Assembly (NCBI RefSeq): GCF_014648855.1
Contig: NZ_BMRX01000010.1
Span: forward strand, 186,001 to 250,000
DNA length: 64,000 bases
From: Streptomyces parvulus
Lineage (GTDB): Bacteria > Actinomycetota > Actinomycetes > Streptomycetales > Streptomycetaceae
Direction of reading: 5' to 3'
The notes beneath the pieces were generated by a model that saw nothing but the letters and a program-made list of their open reading frames with translations, was not told the origin of the DNA and ran no database searches. The first letter of the stretch is position 1, and each line of letters opens with the position of its first letter. A program made the position numbers and the translations under genes. Shown one piece after another: positions 40,465 to 49,698 of the stretch.

Positions 40465-41198
40465 CCCTCCTCCCGCACGTACAAGGGCTCGCCCGGAGGC
40501 GCCGCCCCGGCCGGCAGCAGTGCCAGGTCGAGGCCGCGCACCAGGCGGGCCCTCAGTGTCTCGTCGGCGGCCAGCCGCCCGGCGACGGCCCGGGCCGCCC
40601 CGGCGGGGTCCTCCAGGGCGGGGTCCAGGACCAGCGCCAGCGTGCCGTCGGCCCGGCCCGGCCCGAGGTGCGCCCGCAGCACGGCCGGCTGCGCCGCGAG
40701 GACGGCGCGTACGGCGCCGGTGACGGCCGGGTCGGTGAGCGGGTCGGTACTCGTCCGGCCCTCGGCCAGGGCCAGCAGCACCGCTCCGGTCAGTTCGAAG
40801 GGCACCGGTCCGGCGAGGTCCAGGACGACCGTGTCCGCCTTCTCGTGCGCGGCGGCCCGCAGCGCCTGGTGCACGGGTACGGCGACGGGGCGGGCCGCGG
40901 GATCCCACCGCGCGAGCGACGCGGTGGAGGTGAAGGCGGGCAGCGCGGTACGGCCCCCGGCCTTCAGGGTGGGCACCGCCATGTCGCTGGTCTTCTCGCG
41001 GCGCAGCCCGTTCTCGTCTTTCCCCACCTCACCGAGGACGGCCACGACGGGCACCAGCAGCCGGGCGCCCTTGAGCGCCTCCAGTACCGGCGCGAGGGCG
41101 GTACGGTCCTCTGCCCAGGCGGCGAGCGCGGCGTCGAGCCGGGGGTCGGCGGAGCCGTCGTCGTCGGAGTACCCGGACTCGGGGATGTTCTTGTTCAC
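40455..41198 (-). CDS. SseB-family protein
   Basis: The protein has 247 residues. Start NKNIPESGYSDDDGSADPRLD, then a repeat-like SseB core: LLVPVVAVLGEVG, then MAVPTLKAGGRTALPAFTS and PVHQALRAAAHEKADTVVLDLAGP. SseB proteins are named after an E. coli protein affecting serine sensitivity; their biochemical role is unclear. The GTG at 41198 has GGGGA five bases upstream. Convergent with DUF1844. Confidence 0.8.
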   Translation of the reverse strand: MNKNIPESGYSDDDGSADPRLDAALAAWAEDRTALAPVLEALKGARLLVPVVAVLGEVGKDENGLRREKTSDMAVPTLKAGGRTALPAFTSTASLARWDPAARPVAVPVHQALRAAAHEKADTVVLDLAGPVPFELTGAVLLALAEGRTSTDPLTDPAVTGAVRAVLAAQPAVLRAHLGPGRADGTLALVLDPALEDPAGAARAVAGRLAADETLRARLVRGLDLALLPAGAAPPGEPLYVREEGQP

Positions 41199-41268
41199 CA
41201 CGGTCCCCGACCCTAGTTCAGGGTGCGGGCGGCACACGGCGGACCCCCGCGGGAGCGAGGAGGCATCG

Positions 41269-42039
41269 GTGGAGCAGGCGGGTGGGGCGGCGGACCGGGA
41301 CGCGCTGCTGGGCGCCGCCATGGCACGGGTGCCCGTGACCGGCGGTGCCGAGGTGGCGGTGGCGGCGCTCGATCCGGCGTCCGGCGCGAGCGCCGCGTGG
41401 GGCGCCGGGCGCTTCGAGACGGCGAGCATCGTCAAGGTCGGCATCCTGGCGGCGCTGCTGCTGCGGGCCGGGGACGCGGGCCGGGAACCGACCGTCGCCG
41501 AGCGGGCGCACGCCGCGGCGATGATCGTCCGCAGTGACAACGACTCGGCGTCGGCGCTGTGGCGCGCGATCGGCGGGGCGCGCGGGCTGGACGCGGCGCA
41601 CGAGCGGCTGGGGCTGACGCGCACCGAGGGCGGCGAGGGGACGCTGTGGGGGCTGACGCGGACCACCGCCGTCGACCAGGTGGCGCTTCTGCGGCAGTTG
41701 TTCGTCGCGGACGGCTCCCTGCTGGGCGGGGACGCGCGGGCCTGCGTGACCGGCTTGATGGGGCGGATCGCGGACGGTCAGCGCTGGGGGGTGTCGGCGG
41801 CGGCCGACGGTTCCGCGTGGGCGCTGAAGAACGGCTGGCTGCGGCGGAGCACGACCGGGTTGTGGGTGGTCAACAGCGTCGGGCGGGTCACCTCGGGCGG
41901 TCGCGACCGGCTGGTGGCGGTGGTGTCGCGGGGCAGCGCGACCCTGGCGGAGGGGATCTCGCTGGTCGAGGCGGCGGCCCGGGCCGCGGTGTCGGCGACC
42001 GGCGCCGGCGGGCCGGGGGCCGGTCAGAAGTCGTCGTAG
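41269..42039 (+). CDS. Class-A-beta-lactamase-like serine hydrolase without signal peptide
   Basis: The protein has 256 residues. The active-site set is nearly complete: SIVK with Ser53 and Lys56, SDN at 89-91, and KNG at 187-189 in place of KTG. The N-terminus (EQAGGAADRDALLGAAMAR) is not hydrophobic, so no export signal is seen. It could be a cytoplasmic hydrolase of the penicillin-binding-protein fold rather than a resistance enzyme. GTG start with GAGGAGG upstream. It overlaps the convergent mycosin gene by 16 bases. Confidence 0.8.
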   Translation: MEQAGGAADRDALLGAAMARVPVTGGAEVAVAALDPASGASAAWGAGRFETASIVKVGILAALLLRAGDAGREPTVAERAHAAAMIVRSDNDSASALWRAIGGARGLDAAHERLGLTRTEGGEGTLWGLTRTTAVDQVALLRQLFVADGSLLGGDARACVTGLMGRIADGQRWGVSAAADGSAWALKNGWLRRSTTGLWVVNSVGRVTSGGRDRLVAVVSRGSATLAEGISLVEAAARAAVSATGAGGPGAGQKSS

Positions 42040-43220
42040 CGTTCGCGGCGGCCGCGCCACAGGACCACGGCGGCGACCACCAGGACCCCGCCCGCGCCGC
42101 CGGCCAGCGGGGCCGCCCAGGCGGAGGTGGAGTCGTCGGAGGCGTCGGTGTCGGGGCCGGAACCGAAGTACTCCTCGCCGTAGGCGGCCGCGCGCAGCCC
42201 GTCCGGCTTCAGGCGGCCGGCCGCCTCGATGGCGGCGGCGGGGTCCACGAAGCCGAAGCCGCGGGAGTCGTCGCGGCCCTCGGCGGGAGCGTTGCGGGCG
42301 GTGTCCTCCAGCAGCCCCTTGACCTGGGCCGGGGAGAGGTCCGGGTGGGCCGCCTTCACCAGGGCGGCGGCGCCCGAGACGAAGGCGGAGGCGGCGCTGG
42401 TGCCCCAGCCCTCGTAGTACCGGTGGTCGGGGTCGGCGATGATCACGTCGACGCCGGGCGCGCTGACCGTGGCGTACCAGCGGCGGGTGGAGAACGAGGC
42501 GCGGGTGCCGTAGCGGTCGACGGCCGTGGCGGCGATGACGCCCGGGTAGGCCGCCGGGTAGGAGACGTGGTCGCCCTTCTCGCCGCCGTTGCCCGCCGAG
42601 GCGACGACGATCACGCCCTTGCCGAGGGCGTACTGGATGGCCTCGTCCTCGGCGGGTTCGGGGTGCGCGGAGGCGGAGTCGTCGCCGAGGGAGAGGTTGA
42701 TGATGTCGGCGCCGTGGTCGGCGGCCCAGCGGATGCCGTCGGCGAGGGCGTTGCCCCGGGTCTTGCGGGCCTTGGCGCGGGACGGGTCGCCGTCCTCCAG
42801 GATCACGCGCAGGGGCATGATCCTGGACTCCGGGGCGATGCCCATGACGCCGTCGGCGTTTCCGGCGCCGTGGCCGTGCCCGGCGATGATCCCGGCCATG
42901 GCGGTGCCGTGCCGGGCCCAGGCGCGGTCGCCCTCGCTCGCGCCGAAGCCGACCATGTCCTTGCCGGTGAGGACGTTGCCGGCCAGGTCGGGGTGGTCGG
43001 CCTCCACGCCCGTGTCCAGGACGGCGACGGTGACGCCCGCGCCCTTGGTGGTGCGCCAGGCGTCCTGGGTGTGCATGGCGTCCAGGGCCCACTGCTGGGC
43101 GCGGATGCCGTCGGCGTGGGCGGCGGGCGCGGGGGCGAGCGCGAGGGCGGTGGCCAGGAGGAGGCTCAGGGCGCCTGCCGAGCGGCGGGTGCGGGGGGTG
43201 TGCGGCCGGGGTGTGTTCAC
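42024..43220 (-). CDS. mycP: Mycosin-type S8 serine protease, membrane anchored
   Basis: The protein has 398 residues. A Sec signal (LSLLLATALALAPAPAAHA) leads to a subtilisin fold with Asp69 (VAVLDTGVEADHPDLAG), His104 (RHGTAMAGIIAG), oxyanion Asn211 (ASAGNGG) and Ser275 (GTSAASAF). The C-terminus has a membrane span (AGGVLVVAAVVLWRGRR) and a short cytoplasmic tail. This layout is that of MycP of type VII secretion systems. No EccB/C/D/E gene is in the window. Start GTG overlaps the stop of the upstream proline-rich gene. Confidence 0.9.
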   Translation of the reverse strand: MNTPRPHTPRTRRSAGALSLLLATALALAPAPAAHADGIRAQQWALDAMHTQDAWRTTKGAGVTVAVLDTGVEADHPDLAGNVLTGKDMVGFGASEGDRAWARHGTAMAGIIAGHGHGAGNADGVMGIAPESRIMPLRVILEDGDPSRAKARKTRGNALADGIRWAADHGADIINLSLGDDSASAHPEPAEDEAIQYALGKGVIVVASAGNGGEKGDHVSYPAAYPGVIAATAVDRYGTRASFSTRRWYATVSAPGVDVIIADPDHRYYEGWGTSAASAFVSGAAALVKAAHPDLSPAQVKGLLEDTARNAPAEGRDDSRGFGFVDPAAAIEAAGRLKPDGLRAAAYGEEYFGSGPDTDASDDSTSAWAAPLAGGAGGVLVVAAVVLWRGRRERYDDF

Positions 43221-44944
43221 GAGGGGTGCTCCGTGGCGGGGCCGACGTTCTTGCGCAGGGCGCGTTCGACGCGGTCGGCGAGGCCCTTGGCCTCGTGGCC
43301 GAGGCCGGCCTGGGCGGGGGCGGACGTGGCGCCGGACTCCATGGCCTCCCCGGCGGGCTGCGGGTCGTCGACGGTGCGGGCGTCGGCCCAGCCGGAGACG
43401 GCGTAGACGACGACGGGGGCGTCGGTGAGGACGGACACCGTCCAGGAGGCCCGCTGCCGGGCGCCGAACCCGGCGGCGGCCGTGTCCTCGGCGGCGTACG
43501 GCAGCGGCATGAGGTCGTCGCGGCCGCCCAGGCCCTCGGTCTCGAACCGTTTCGACAGTGAGGTCATGGCGGCGGCGTCGGCCTTGGTGAACAGCATGCC
43601 GACGGTGGTGACGTGGCTGCGGGTGGCGTCGGTGTACGTGGCGCGCAGCAGGCGCCGGCAGCCGACGGGGTCGAGCACCTTGGCCAGCAGCCGGTCGAAG
43701 GCCGCGGCGCAGTCGGCGTCGGGGGCGACCGCCACCCGGGTCCAGGTGCGGTCGGCACCGCCGGGGCCGGCGCCCTGTCCGTTCACGGTGGGCGGGAAGA
43801 GCTGGTCGACCGGCACGCTGTGCCACAGGTCGCCGGCCTCGGCGAAGGCGCCGCCCGCGCCGCCGTCGCCGGAGTCCCCGGCGAGCCAGCTGCCGGTCAC
43901 CGCTCCGGTGAGGAGGCCCACGCCGAGTACGAGGCAGACGGCGGCGGCGAGGGCCTGCGGGCGCAGCCGGCCGCCGAGCGGGCGGGGCCGGGCGAGGCCG
44001 TCGTACCCCTCGGGCCGCGCGAACGACACCCTGGGCCGCCCGTCGCCGGGGGCCGCCGGGGCGCTCCAGGACAGCGCGGGGTCGGGCCGGGAGCCCGCGT
44101 CCCCCGGCTCGGCCGGCACGGGCCGCAGCCGCCGGGTCGTCTCGGAGGGGATCTCCGCGGGCGCGCCGGGACCGCGCGCCGTAGCCGCGTCCGGCACCGC
44201 GCCCGCGCGGGGTGCGGCCGGGGCTGCCGGGGACGTGCCGGGACGGGACGCCGCGCCGCCGCCGACCACGGGCGGGGCGTCGGGGAACCGGGCCGACGCA
44301 CGCGGCGCGGGCTCGCGGCCGACCGACGGCGGGGCGTCCGGGAAGCGGGCGGAGGCGCGCGGCGGGGGGACGTTCCGTGGACCGCCCGACGGGTCGTCGA
44401 GGTGGAAGCGCGGGTATCTGGGCTGCGCGCGACCGGAGTTGCCGGGGTCCGAGGAGGTCCGGCCGGAGGTCCCGTCGGTGCCCCGGAGGGGTGCGGGCGG
44501 CCCGTCCGACGGCCGTCGAGGGGCCCCGGCCGTGTCCTGCGGTGCCGGTGCCCGGGACGGGCGGGGCGGCGCGGCGGGACGCGGTGGAGTCCGCGGGCGC
44601 TCCGGAGCGCCCGGGAGGGCGGCGGTGCCGGAGACGGACGCGGTGGGTGAGGCGGTGGCGGGCGAGGGGGAGGACGGTGTGCCGGAGCCCTCGGCGGTCT
44701 CCGTCGCCGGGATCGCGCTGCCCGGGCCCCACGCGGCCGCCGGGCGGGGACGTGACGGGGCCTCGGAAGCGGCCGGCGGAGGTGTGGCGGGCCGGGAGGG
44801 GGCGTGGGCCGGCGGGGGCGGTGTCGCGGGGGGCCGGGGGGATTCCGGGTGGTCCGAGGCGGTGCCGGAGGCGGGTGCCGGGTGGTCGCCCGGCGGGACG
44901 GTGGGGCGGGGCGGATGGGAGGCGCGGCGCGCTTCCGTGCTCAT
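43217..44944 (-). CDS. Proline-rich membrane protein paired with the mycosin
   Basis: The protein has 575 residues. The first ~360 are Pro/Ala/Ser/Arg-rich and disordered-looking, with a repeat RASARFPDAPP present twice. One span follows (ALAAAVCLVLGVGLLTGAVTG). The C-terminal ~190 residues are globular, extracytoplasmic, with Cys pairs in DADCAAAFDRLL and DPVGCRRLL. The stop overlaps the mycosin GTG, so both are co-translated. No family is recognised. It could be a scaffold or substrate of the protease. Confidence 0.75.
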   Translation of the reverse strand: MSTEARRASHPPRPTVPPGDHPAPASGTASDHPESPRPPATPPPPAHAPSRPATPPPAASEAPSRPRPAAAWGPGSAIPATETAEGSGTPSSPSPATASPTASVSGTAALPGAPERPRTPPRPAAPPRPSRAPAPQDTAGAPRRPSDGPPAPLRGTDGTSGRTSSDPGNSGRAQPRYPRFHLDDPSGGPRNVPPPRASARFPDAPPSVGREPAPRASARFPDAPPVVGGGAASRPGTSPAAPAAPRAGAVPDAATARGPGAPAEIPSETTRRLRPVPAEPGDAGSRPDPALSWSAPAAPGDGRPRVSFARPEGYDGLARPRPLGGRLRPQALAAAVCLVLGVGLLTGAVTGSWLAGDSGDGGAGGAFAEAGDLWHSVPVDQLFPPTVNGQGAGPGGADRTWTRVAVAPDADCAAAFDRLLAKVLDPVGCRRLLRATYTDATRSHVTTVGMLFTKADAAAMTSLSKRFETEGLGGRDDLMPLPYAAEDTAAAGFGARQRASWTVSVLTDAPVVVYAVSGWADARTVDDPQPAGEAMESGATSAPAQAGLGHEAKGLADRVERALRKNVGPATEHPS

Positions 44945-45226
44945 GCACCCCCCCGTTTCTCGGGCCCGGGCCGTTCTCCGGCGCGGGCCGGTGATGTCTC
45001 CTGCCCCGGCCCGGCGCGGACCGTTCCGTCCCGGGCACGCTACCCGCACGGAAGGGCCGTCATCCCGGCGCGGAGCCCGGCGGCCCGGTCGCCGGGGTCG
45101 TTCCGCCGTGCGTGCGCGTCACTCTACGGCGTGACCCCGCCCGGCGGGGAACCAGTCCGCACGCCCGTGGCATTGGCCCGGAACGTCCCCCTACCCTGCG
45201 GTAATCCCGTCTGGCAGGCTGCGGGC

Positions 45227-46429
45227 ATGACTGCGCGCGCCGCCGACCGGGCCCGTTACGACCGGGCCACCGCCCATCTGGACGCCCCCGTGGCCATCGT
45301 GGACCTGGAGGCCTTCGACGCCAACGCGGACGACCTGGTCCGCCGGGCCGGCGGCAAGCCGGTCCGGGTGGCCAGCAAGTCCGTACGCTGCCGTGCCCTG
45401 CTGGAACGCGCCCTGGCCAAGGACGGGTTCGCCGGGATCATGTCGTACACGCTGGCCGAGTCCCTGTGGCTGGCCCGCTCCGGTTTCGAGGACGTGCTCC
45501 TCGCCTACCCGTCGGCGGACCGCTCCGGTTACGCCGAACTGACCGCCGACCCGAAGCTCGCCGCCGCGGTGACCGTGATGATCGACGACCCGGCCCAGCT
45601 GGACCTCGTCGACGCGGCCCGGGACGGTGGCCGCGAAGTCGTGCGGGTCTGCCTGGAGTTGGACACCTCGCTGCGGATGTTCGGCGGGCGGGTGCGGGTC
45701 GGCGCCCGGCGCTCGCCGCTGCACTCCCCCGCGGACCTGGCCGACCTGGCCCGCGCGGTGGTCCGCCGCGAGGGGTTCGAGGTCGTCGGCGTCATGGCGT
45801 ACGAGGGCCATGTCGCCGGGGTCGGTGACGCGTTGGCCGGGCGGCCGCTGCGCTCGCGTGCGGTGCGGCTGATGCAGGCCGCCGCCCGGCGGGAACTCGC
45901 CGAGCGCCGCGCCGCGGTGGTCCGGGCCGTGCGGGCCGTGGTGCCGGGCCTGGAGTTCGTCAACGGCGGCGGCACGGGCAGCGTGCAGCACACCGCCGCC
46001 GAGGACGCGGTCACCGAGATCGCCGCCGGGTCCGGCCTGTACGTGCCGCGCCTGTTCGACAACTACACGTCGTTCACCGGCCGTCCGGCGGCGCTGTTCG
46101 CGCAGCCCGTGGTGCGGCGGCCCGGCGTCGGGGTGGTGACCGTGCTGGGCGGCGGCTATCCCGCCTCCGGCGCGGCGGGCGCCGACCGGCTGCCGGAGCC
46201 GTACCTGCCGGAGGGGCTGCGCTACGACCCCCAGGAGGGCGCCGGCGAGGTGCAGACGCCGCTGCTGGGCTCCCCGGCCGACGACCTGCTCATCGGCGAC
46301 AAGGTGTGGTTCCGGCACGCCAAGGCCGGTGAGCTGTGCGAGCGTTTCGACGCGCTGCACCTGGTGGAGGGGGACGCGGTGACGGCGACGGTACCGACGT
46401 ACCGGGGCGAGGGGCGGACCTTCCTCTAG
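45227..46429 (+). CDS. PLP fold-III amino-acid deaminase/aldolase
   Basis: The protein has 400 residues. The N-terminal barrel has the PLP lysine in VRVASKSVR, with GLEFVNGGGTGSVQ contacting the phosphate. The C-terminal domain ends in an aldolase-type metal site region (GDKVWFRHAKAGELCERFD). Relatives are D-threonine aldolase and D-serine dehydratase-like proteins. The exact reaction is unknown. ATG at 45227. Upstream (44945-45226) is a divergent intergenic region with no other gene. Confidence 0.82.
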   Translation: MTARAADRARYDRATAHLDAPVAIVDLEAFDANADDLVRRAGGKPVRVASKSVRCRALLERALAKDGFAGIMSYTLAESLWLARSGFEDVLLAYPSADRSGYAELTADPKLAAAVTVMIDDPAQLDLVDAARDGGREVVRVCLELDTSLRMFGGRVRVGARRSPLHSPADLADLARAVVRREGFEVVGVMAYEGHVAGVGDALAGRPLRSRAVRLMQAAARRELAERRAAVVRAVRAVVPGLEFVNGGGTGSVQHTAAEDAVTEIAAGSGLYVPRLFDNYTSFTGRPAALFAQPVVRRPGVGVVTVLGGGYPASGAAGADRLPEPYLPEGLRYDPQEGAGEVQTPLLGSPADDLLIGDKVWFRHAKAGELCERFDALHLVEGDAVTATVPTYRGEGRTFL

Positions 46430-46460
46430 GCCCCGACCAGGCCCCGGCGCCATCGCGCGG

Positions 46461-47465
46461 TCAGTCCGTCGGGCCGATGCCACTGCCCACGCCCCCGCCG
46501 GTGTCCGCGTCGCCGATGGGCCGGATGCCCTTGGTGATCCGGTCCATGTCGGCGAGCGGCGGCCCCTCCCCGCCCGCGTCGAAGACGTAGCGGACGAGGA
46601 TCGGGGACTCGGTGCCGACGGTGGAGGGGAACACCAGCGACTGCACGTAGCCGCCGGGCCCCTTGGCCGTCCGCACCCGCCAGCGCACGTAGTAGCCCGC
46701 CCGTCCGGCGACCGCGACCTGCCCGGACGCCACCTCCTCATGCGACTTGATGCCGCCGAAGGGCTTGTTGCCGATCAGGTCGCGGTCGTAGGCGTCGTCG
46801 GCGGCGTCCTCGATGTCCTGCCGGGCGAGGGTCTTCGGGGAGGACTCGGCGTTCGACGTGACGGTGCGGGAGACGACCATTCCGTGCCGGCACACGCCGC
46901 CGTCCGCCGGGCAGTCGTAGGTGCCGTCCGTGGTCATCATGACGTCGTCCTCGGCGACGTACTCGGGCCGGACCCAGCCCCGCGGCAGCGGGAAGGTGAC
47001 GCCGTTGAGCTGGTCCTCGACCACGGCGGGGCCGTCCGCGGAGGGTTCGGAGCGGGTGGGCGACGGCACGTCGGTCACCGGCGGGTTCCCGGTGTCCGTC
47101 GGGACGGCGGGCGGGGCCTGGGCCCCGGGGGCGGTTCCGTCGTCCTCGCCCAGGACGAACACGCCGGTGACGATGGCGCCGACCAGCACGGCCGCGGCGA
47201 GGGTGAGCGCCACGGCCCTCCCCCGCCCCGTGCCGCCCGCCCGTCCCTGGGCCGCGCCGGTGGACAGCGGCACGGTCGACGGCTGCCCGGGCGGCGCCTG
47301 GGACACCGGGTACGAGACGGGGGCCGCGCCGACCCCGGTGCCCACGGGCCCGCCGTAGCCGGTGTCCGCGGGCGCGCGCCGGTGTTCGGTCCAGGACGTG
47401 CCGTCCCACCAGCGTTCCTGATGGGCGGCCGAGGGGTCGCGGTACCAGCCGGGCGGCGGCGTCAT
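46461..47465 (-). CDS. DUF2510-domain membrane protein of unknown function
   Basis: The protein has 334 residues. The N-terminal DUF2510 motif is PPPGWYRDPSAAHQERWWDG, then a Pro/Gly linker, one span (ALTLAAAVLVGAIVTGVFVLG), and an extracytoplasmic domain with two Cys (YDCPADGGVCRHG). It is probably displayed outside the cell. ATG 47465 or 47471 are both possible starts. Function unknown; no operon partner. Confidence 0.78.
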   Translation of the reverse strand: MTPPPGWYRDPSAAHQERWWDGTSWTEHRRAPADTGYGGPVGTGVGAAPVSYPVSQAPPGQPSTVPLSTGAAQGRAGGTGRGRAVALTLAAAVLVGAIVTGVFVLGEDDGTAPGAQAPPAVPTDTGNPPVTDVPSPTRSEPSADGPAVVEDQLNGVTFPLPRGWVRPEYVAEDDVMMTTDGTYDCPADGGVCRHGMVVSRTVTSNAESSPKTLARQDIEDAADDAYDRDLIGNKPFGGIKSHEEVASGQVAVAGRAGYYVRWRVRTAKGPGGYVQSLVFPSTVGTESPILVRYVFDAGGEGPPLADMDRITKGIRPIGDADTGGGVGSGIGPTD

Positions 47466-47502
47466 GCTCATTCCGGCACTGTAGGACGAGCCGTGCGGTG
47501 AT

Positions 47503-48285
47503 CTACAGCGGTGTGACGTACGCCCCGGAGATCCCGCCGTCCACCAGGAAGTCGGTGGCGTTGACGAAGGAGGAGTCGTCGCTGGCCAGGAAGGCGACGG
47601 CGGCGGCGATCTCGTCGGCCTCGGCGAACCGCCCGAGCGGAATGTGCACCAGGCGGCGGGCGGCCCGCTCCGGGTCGGTGGCGAACAGCTCCCGCAGCAG
47701 CGGGGTGTTGACCGGCCCCGGGCAGAGCGCGTTGACCCGGATGCCCTCCCGGGCGAACTGCACGCCCAGTTCACGGGACATGGCGAGGACACCGCCCTTG
47801 GACGCGGTGTACGAGATCTGGGAGGTGGCCGCGCCCATGCGGGCCACGAAGGACGCGGTGTTGATGATGGAGCCCCGGCCCTGGCGCCGCATGTAGGGGA
47901 TGGCGGCCTTGCAGCACAGGTAGACGGAGGTCAGGTTGACCTCCTGGACGCGCTTCCACGCCTCCAGGCCGGTCTCCAGGATCGAGTCGTCGTCGGGGGG
48001 TGAGATGCCCGCGTTGTTGAAGGCGACGTCGACGCTGCCGTAGGTGTCGTACGCCGTGCCGAACAGCGCCTCGACCTGTTCCGGGTCGGTGACGTCGACG
48101 CCGACGAAGGTCCCGCCGACCTCCTCGGCCGCCGCCTTGCCCCGGGTCTCGTCGACGTCGCCGCAGACGACGCGGGCGCCCTCGGACGCCAGCCTGCGGA
48201 CGGTGGCGAGGCCGATGCCGCTGCCGGCTCCGGTGACGACGGCGGTACGGCCGACAAGCCTGCGGCAGACGATCTCTTCGCTCAC
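47503..48285 (-). CDS. Short-chain dehydrogenase/reductase of the amine-utilisation operon
   Basis: The protein has 260 residues. Cofactor loop TGAGSGIG (18-25), NNAG strand, and catalytic Ser/Tyr/Lys in the SFVAR and SYTASKGG regions. The GTG overlaps the aldehyde dehydrogenase stop (GTGA). In the operon context it could oxidise a gamma-glutamylated amino alcohol to the aldehyde. By homology alone it would be called a 3-oxoacyl-ACP-reductase-like SDR. Confidence 0.87.
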   Translation of the reverse strand: MSEEIVCRRLVGRTAVVTGAGSGIGLATVRRLASEGARVVCGDVDETRGKAAAEEVGGTFVGVDVTDPEQVEALFGTAYDTYGSVDVAFNNAGISPPDDDSILETGLEAWKRVQEVNLTSVYLCCKAAIPYMRRQGRGSIINTASFVARMGAATSQISYTASKGGVLAMSRELGVQFAREGIRVNALCPGPVNTPLLRELFATDPERAARRLVHIPLGRFAEADEIAAAVAFLASDDSSFVNATDFLVDGGISGAYVTPL

Positions 48286-49691
48286 TGTGCGGGGCCCTCC
48301 GTGCTCGACGAGGCGTTGCTGATGAAGACGTTCTTGGTCTCGGTGAAGGCGGCCAGCGCGTCCGGGCCCAGTTCGCGGCCGAGCCCGGACTGCTTGAACC
48401 CGCCGAACGGGGTCCAGTAGCGCACGCTGGCATGGGAGTTGACGGAGAGGTTGCCGGCGCGGAGCGCGCCCGAGACGCGCAGCGCGCGGCCGACGTCCCG
48501 GGTCCACAGCGAGCCGGACAGGCCGTACTCGGTGGCGTCGGCCAGCCGGATCGCGTCGGCCTCGTCGTCGAAGGGCAGGACGACGGCGACGGGCCCGAAG
48601 ACCTCCTCGACGGCCGCCCGCGCCTCCGGGCCGACGCCGGTGAGGACGGTCGGCGGGAACCAGAAGCCGGGGCCGCCCTCGGGGGCCTTGCCGCGGATGC
48701 CGTCGGCGTCGTCGGGGACGTAGGAGCGGACGCGGTCCAGTTGGGCGCGGGAGATCAGGGGGCCCATCTGAGTGTTCTCGTCGGCCGGGTCGCCGACGCG
48801 GACCGACTCGATCGCCGGGGCCAGGAGGGCGAGGAAGCGGTCGTACACGGGCCGCTGGACGAGGATGCGGGTGCGGGCGCAGCAGTCCTGGCCGCTGTTG
48901 TCGAGGAAGGACATGGGGGTGGCGGCCGCGGCGGCCTCCAGGTCGGCGTCGGCGAAGACGATGTTGGGGCTCTTGCCGCCGAGTTCGAGGGTGACGGGCT
49001 TGAGGAGCGCGGCGCCCTTGGCGGCGACCCGCCGGCCCACGGCCGTGGACCCGGTGAAGACGACCTTCGCCACGCCGGGGTGCTCCACCAGGGCGTCGCC
49101 CGCGACGGGTCCGCGTCCGGGCAGCACCTGGAACAGCCCCTCCGGAAGACCGGCCGCCACGGCGAGTTCGGCGAGCCGCAGCGCGGTCAGCGGTGTCGTC
49201 TCGGCGGGCTTGAGGAGGACGGCGTTGCCGGCCGCGAGCGCCGGAGCGGTGCCCCAGGCGGCGATGGGCATCGGGAAGTTCCAGGGGGCGATGACGCCGA
49301 CGACGCCCAGCGGTTCGAGGATCGTCACGTCGAGGCCGCCGGGCACCGGGATCTGCCGTCCGGTGAGCCGCTCCACTCCCCCGGCGGCGTAGTCGAGCAG
49401 GTCGCGGACGTTGCCCGCCTCCCAGCGGGCGTTGCCCACGGTGTGGCCGGCCTCCCGGACCTCCAGCGCGGCCAGTTCCTCCAGGTGCCCGTCGACGGCG
49501 GCGGCGAAGCGGCGCAGCAGCCGCGCGCGGTCGGCGGGGGCGAGGGCGGCCCAGGCGGTCTGCGCCCGTGCGGCCCGTACGACGGCCGCGTCGACGTCGG
49601 CCGCGGAGGCGGCGGGGACGGTGGCGACGACCTCCTCGGTGGCGGGGTTCAGTACGCGCAGTTCGCCGGACGTGTCGTGCGACTCGGACAA
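48282..49691 (-). CDS. NAD(P)-dependent aldehyde dehydrogenase
   Basis: The protein has 469 residues. The NAD site is FTGSTAVGRRV, catalytic Glu in TLELGGKSPNI, and catalytic Cys is the first of the pair in GQDCCARTR. IAPWNFPMPIA and SFLDNSG are conserved. The TTG start has GAGG five bases upstream and is seven bases after the glutamine synthetase stop. It should oxidise the aldehyde to a gamma-glutamyl amino acid in the pathway. Confidence 0.9.
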   Translation of the reverse strand: MSESHDTSGELRVLNPATEEVVATVPAASAADVDAAVVRAARAQTAWAALAPADRARLLRRFAAAVDGHLEELAALEVREAGHTVGNARWEAGNVRDLLDYAAGGVERLTGRQIPVPGGLDVTILEPLGVVGVIAPWNFPMPIAAWGTAPALAAGNAVLLKPAETTPLTALRLAELAVAAGLPEGLFQVLPGRGPVAGDALVEHPGVAKVVFTGSTAVGRRVAAKGAALLKPVTLELGGKSPNIVFADADLEAAAAATPMSFLDNSGQDCCARTRILVQRPVYDRFLALLAPAIESVRVGDPADENTQMGPLISRAQLDRVRSYVPDDADGIRGKAPEGGPGFWFPPTVLTGVGPEARAAVEEVFGPVAVVLPFDDEADAIRLADATEYGLSGSLWTRDVGRALRVSGALRAGNLSVNSHASVRYWTPFGGFKQSGLGRELGPDALAAFTETKNVFISNASSSTEGPAQ

Positions 49692-49698
49692 CGGTGCC

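Noticed and set aside
42024..45038. Single 1004-residue minus-strand frame covering mycosin and its upstream region
   Set aside because: Only the last 398 residues are real; the upstream part is a wrong-frame reading of the proline-rich protein gene.
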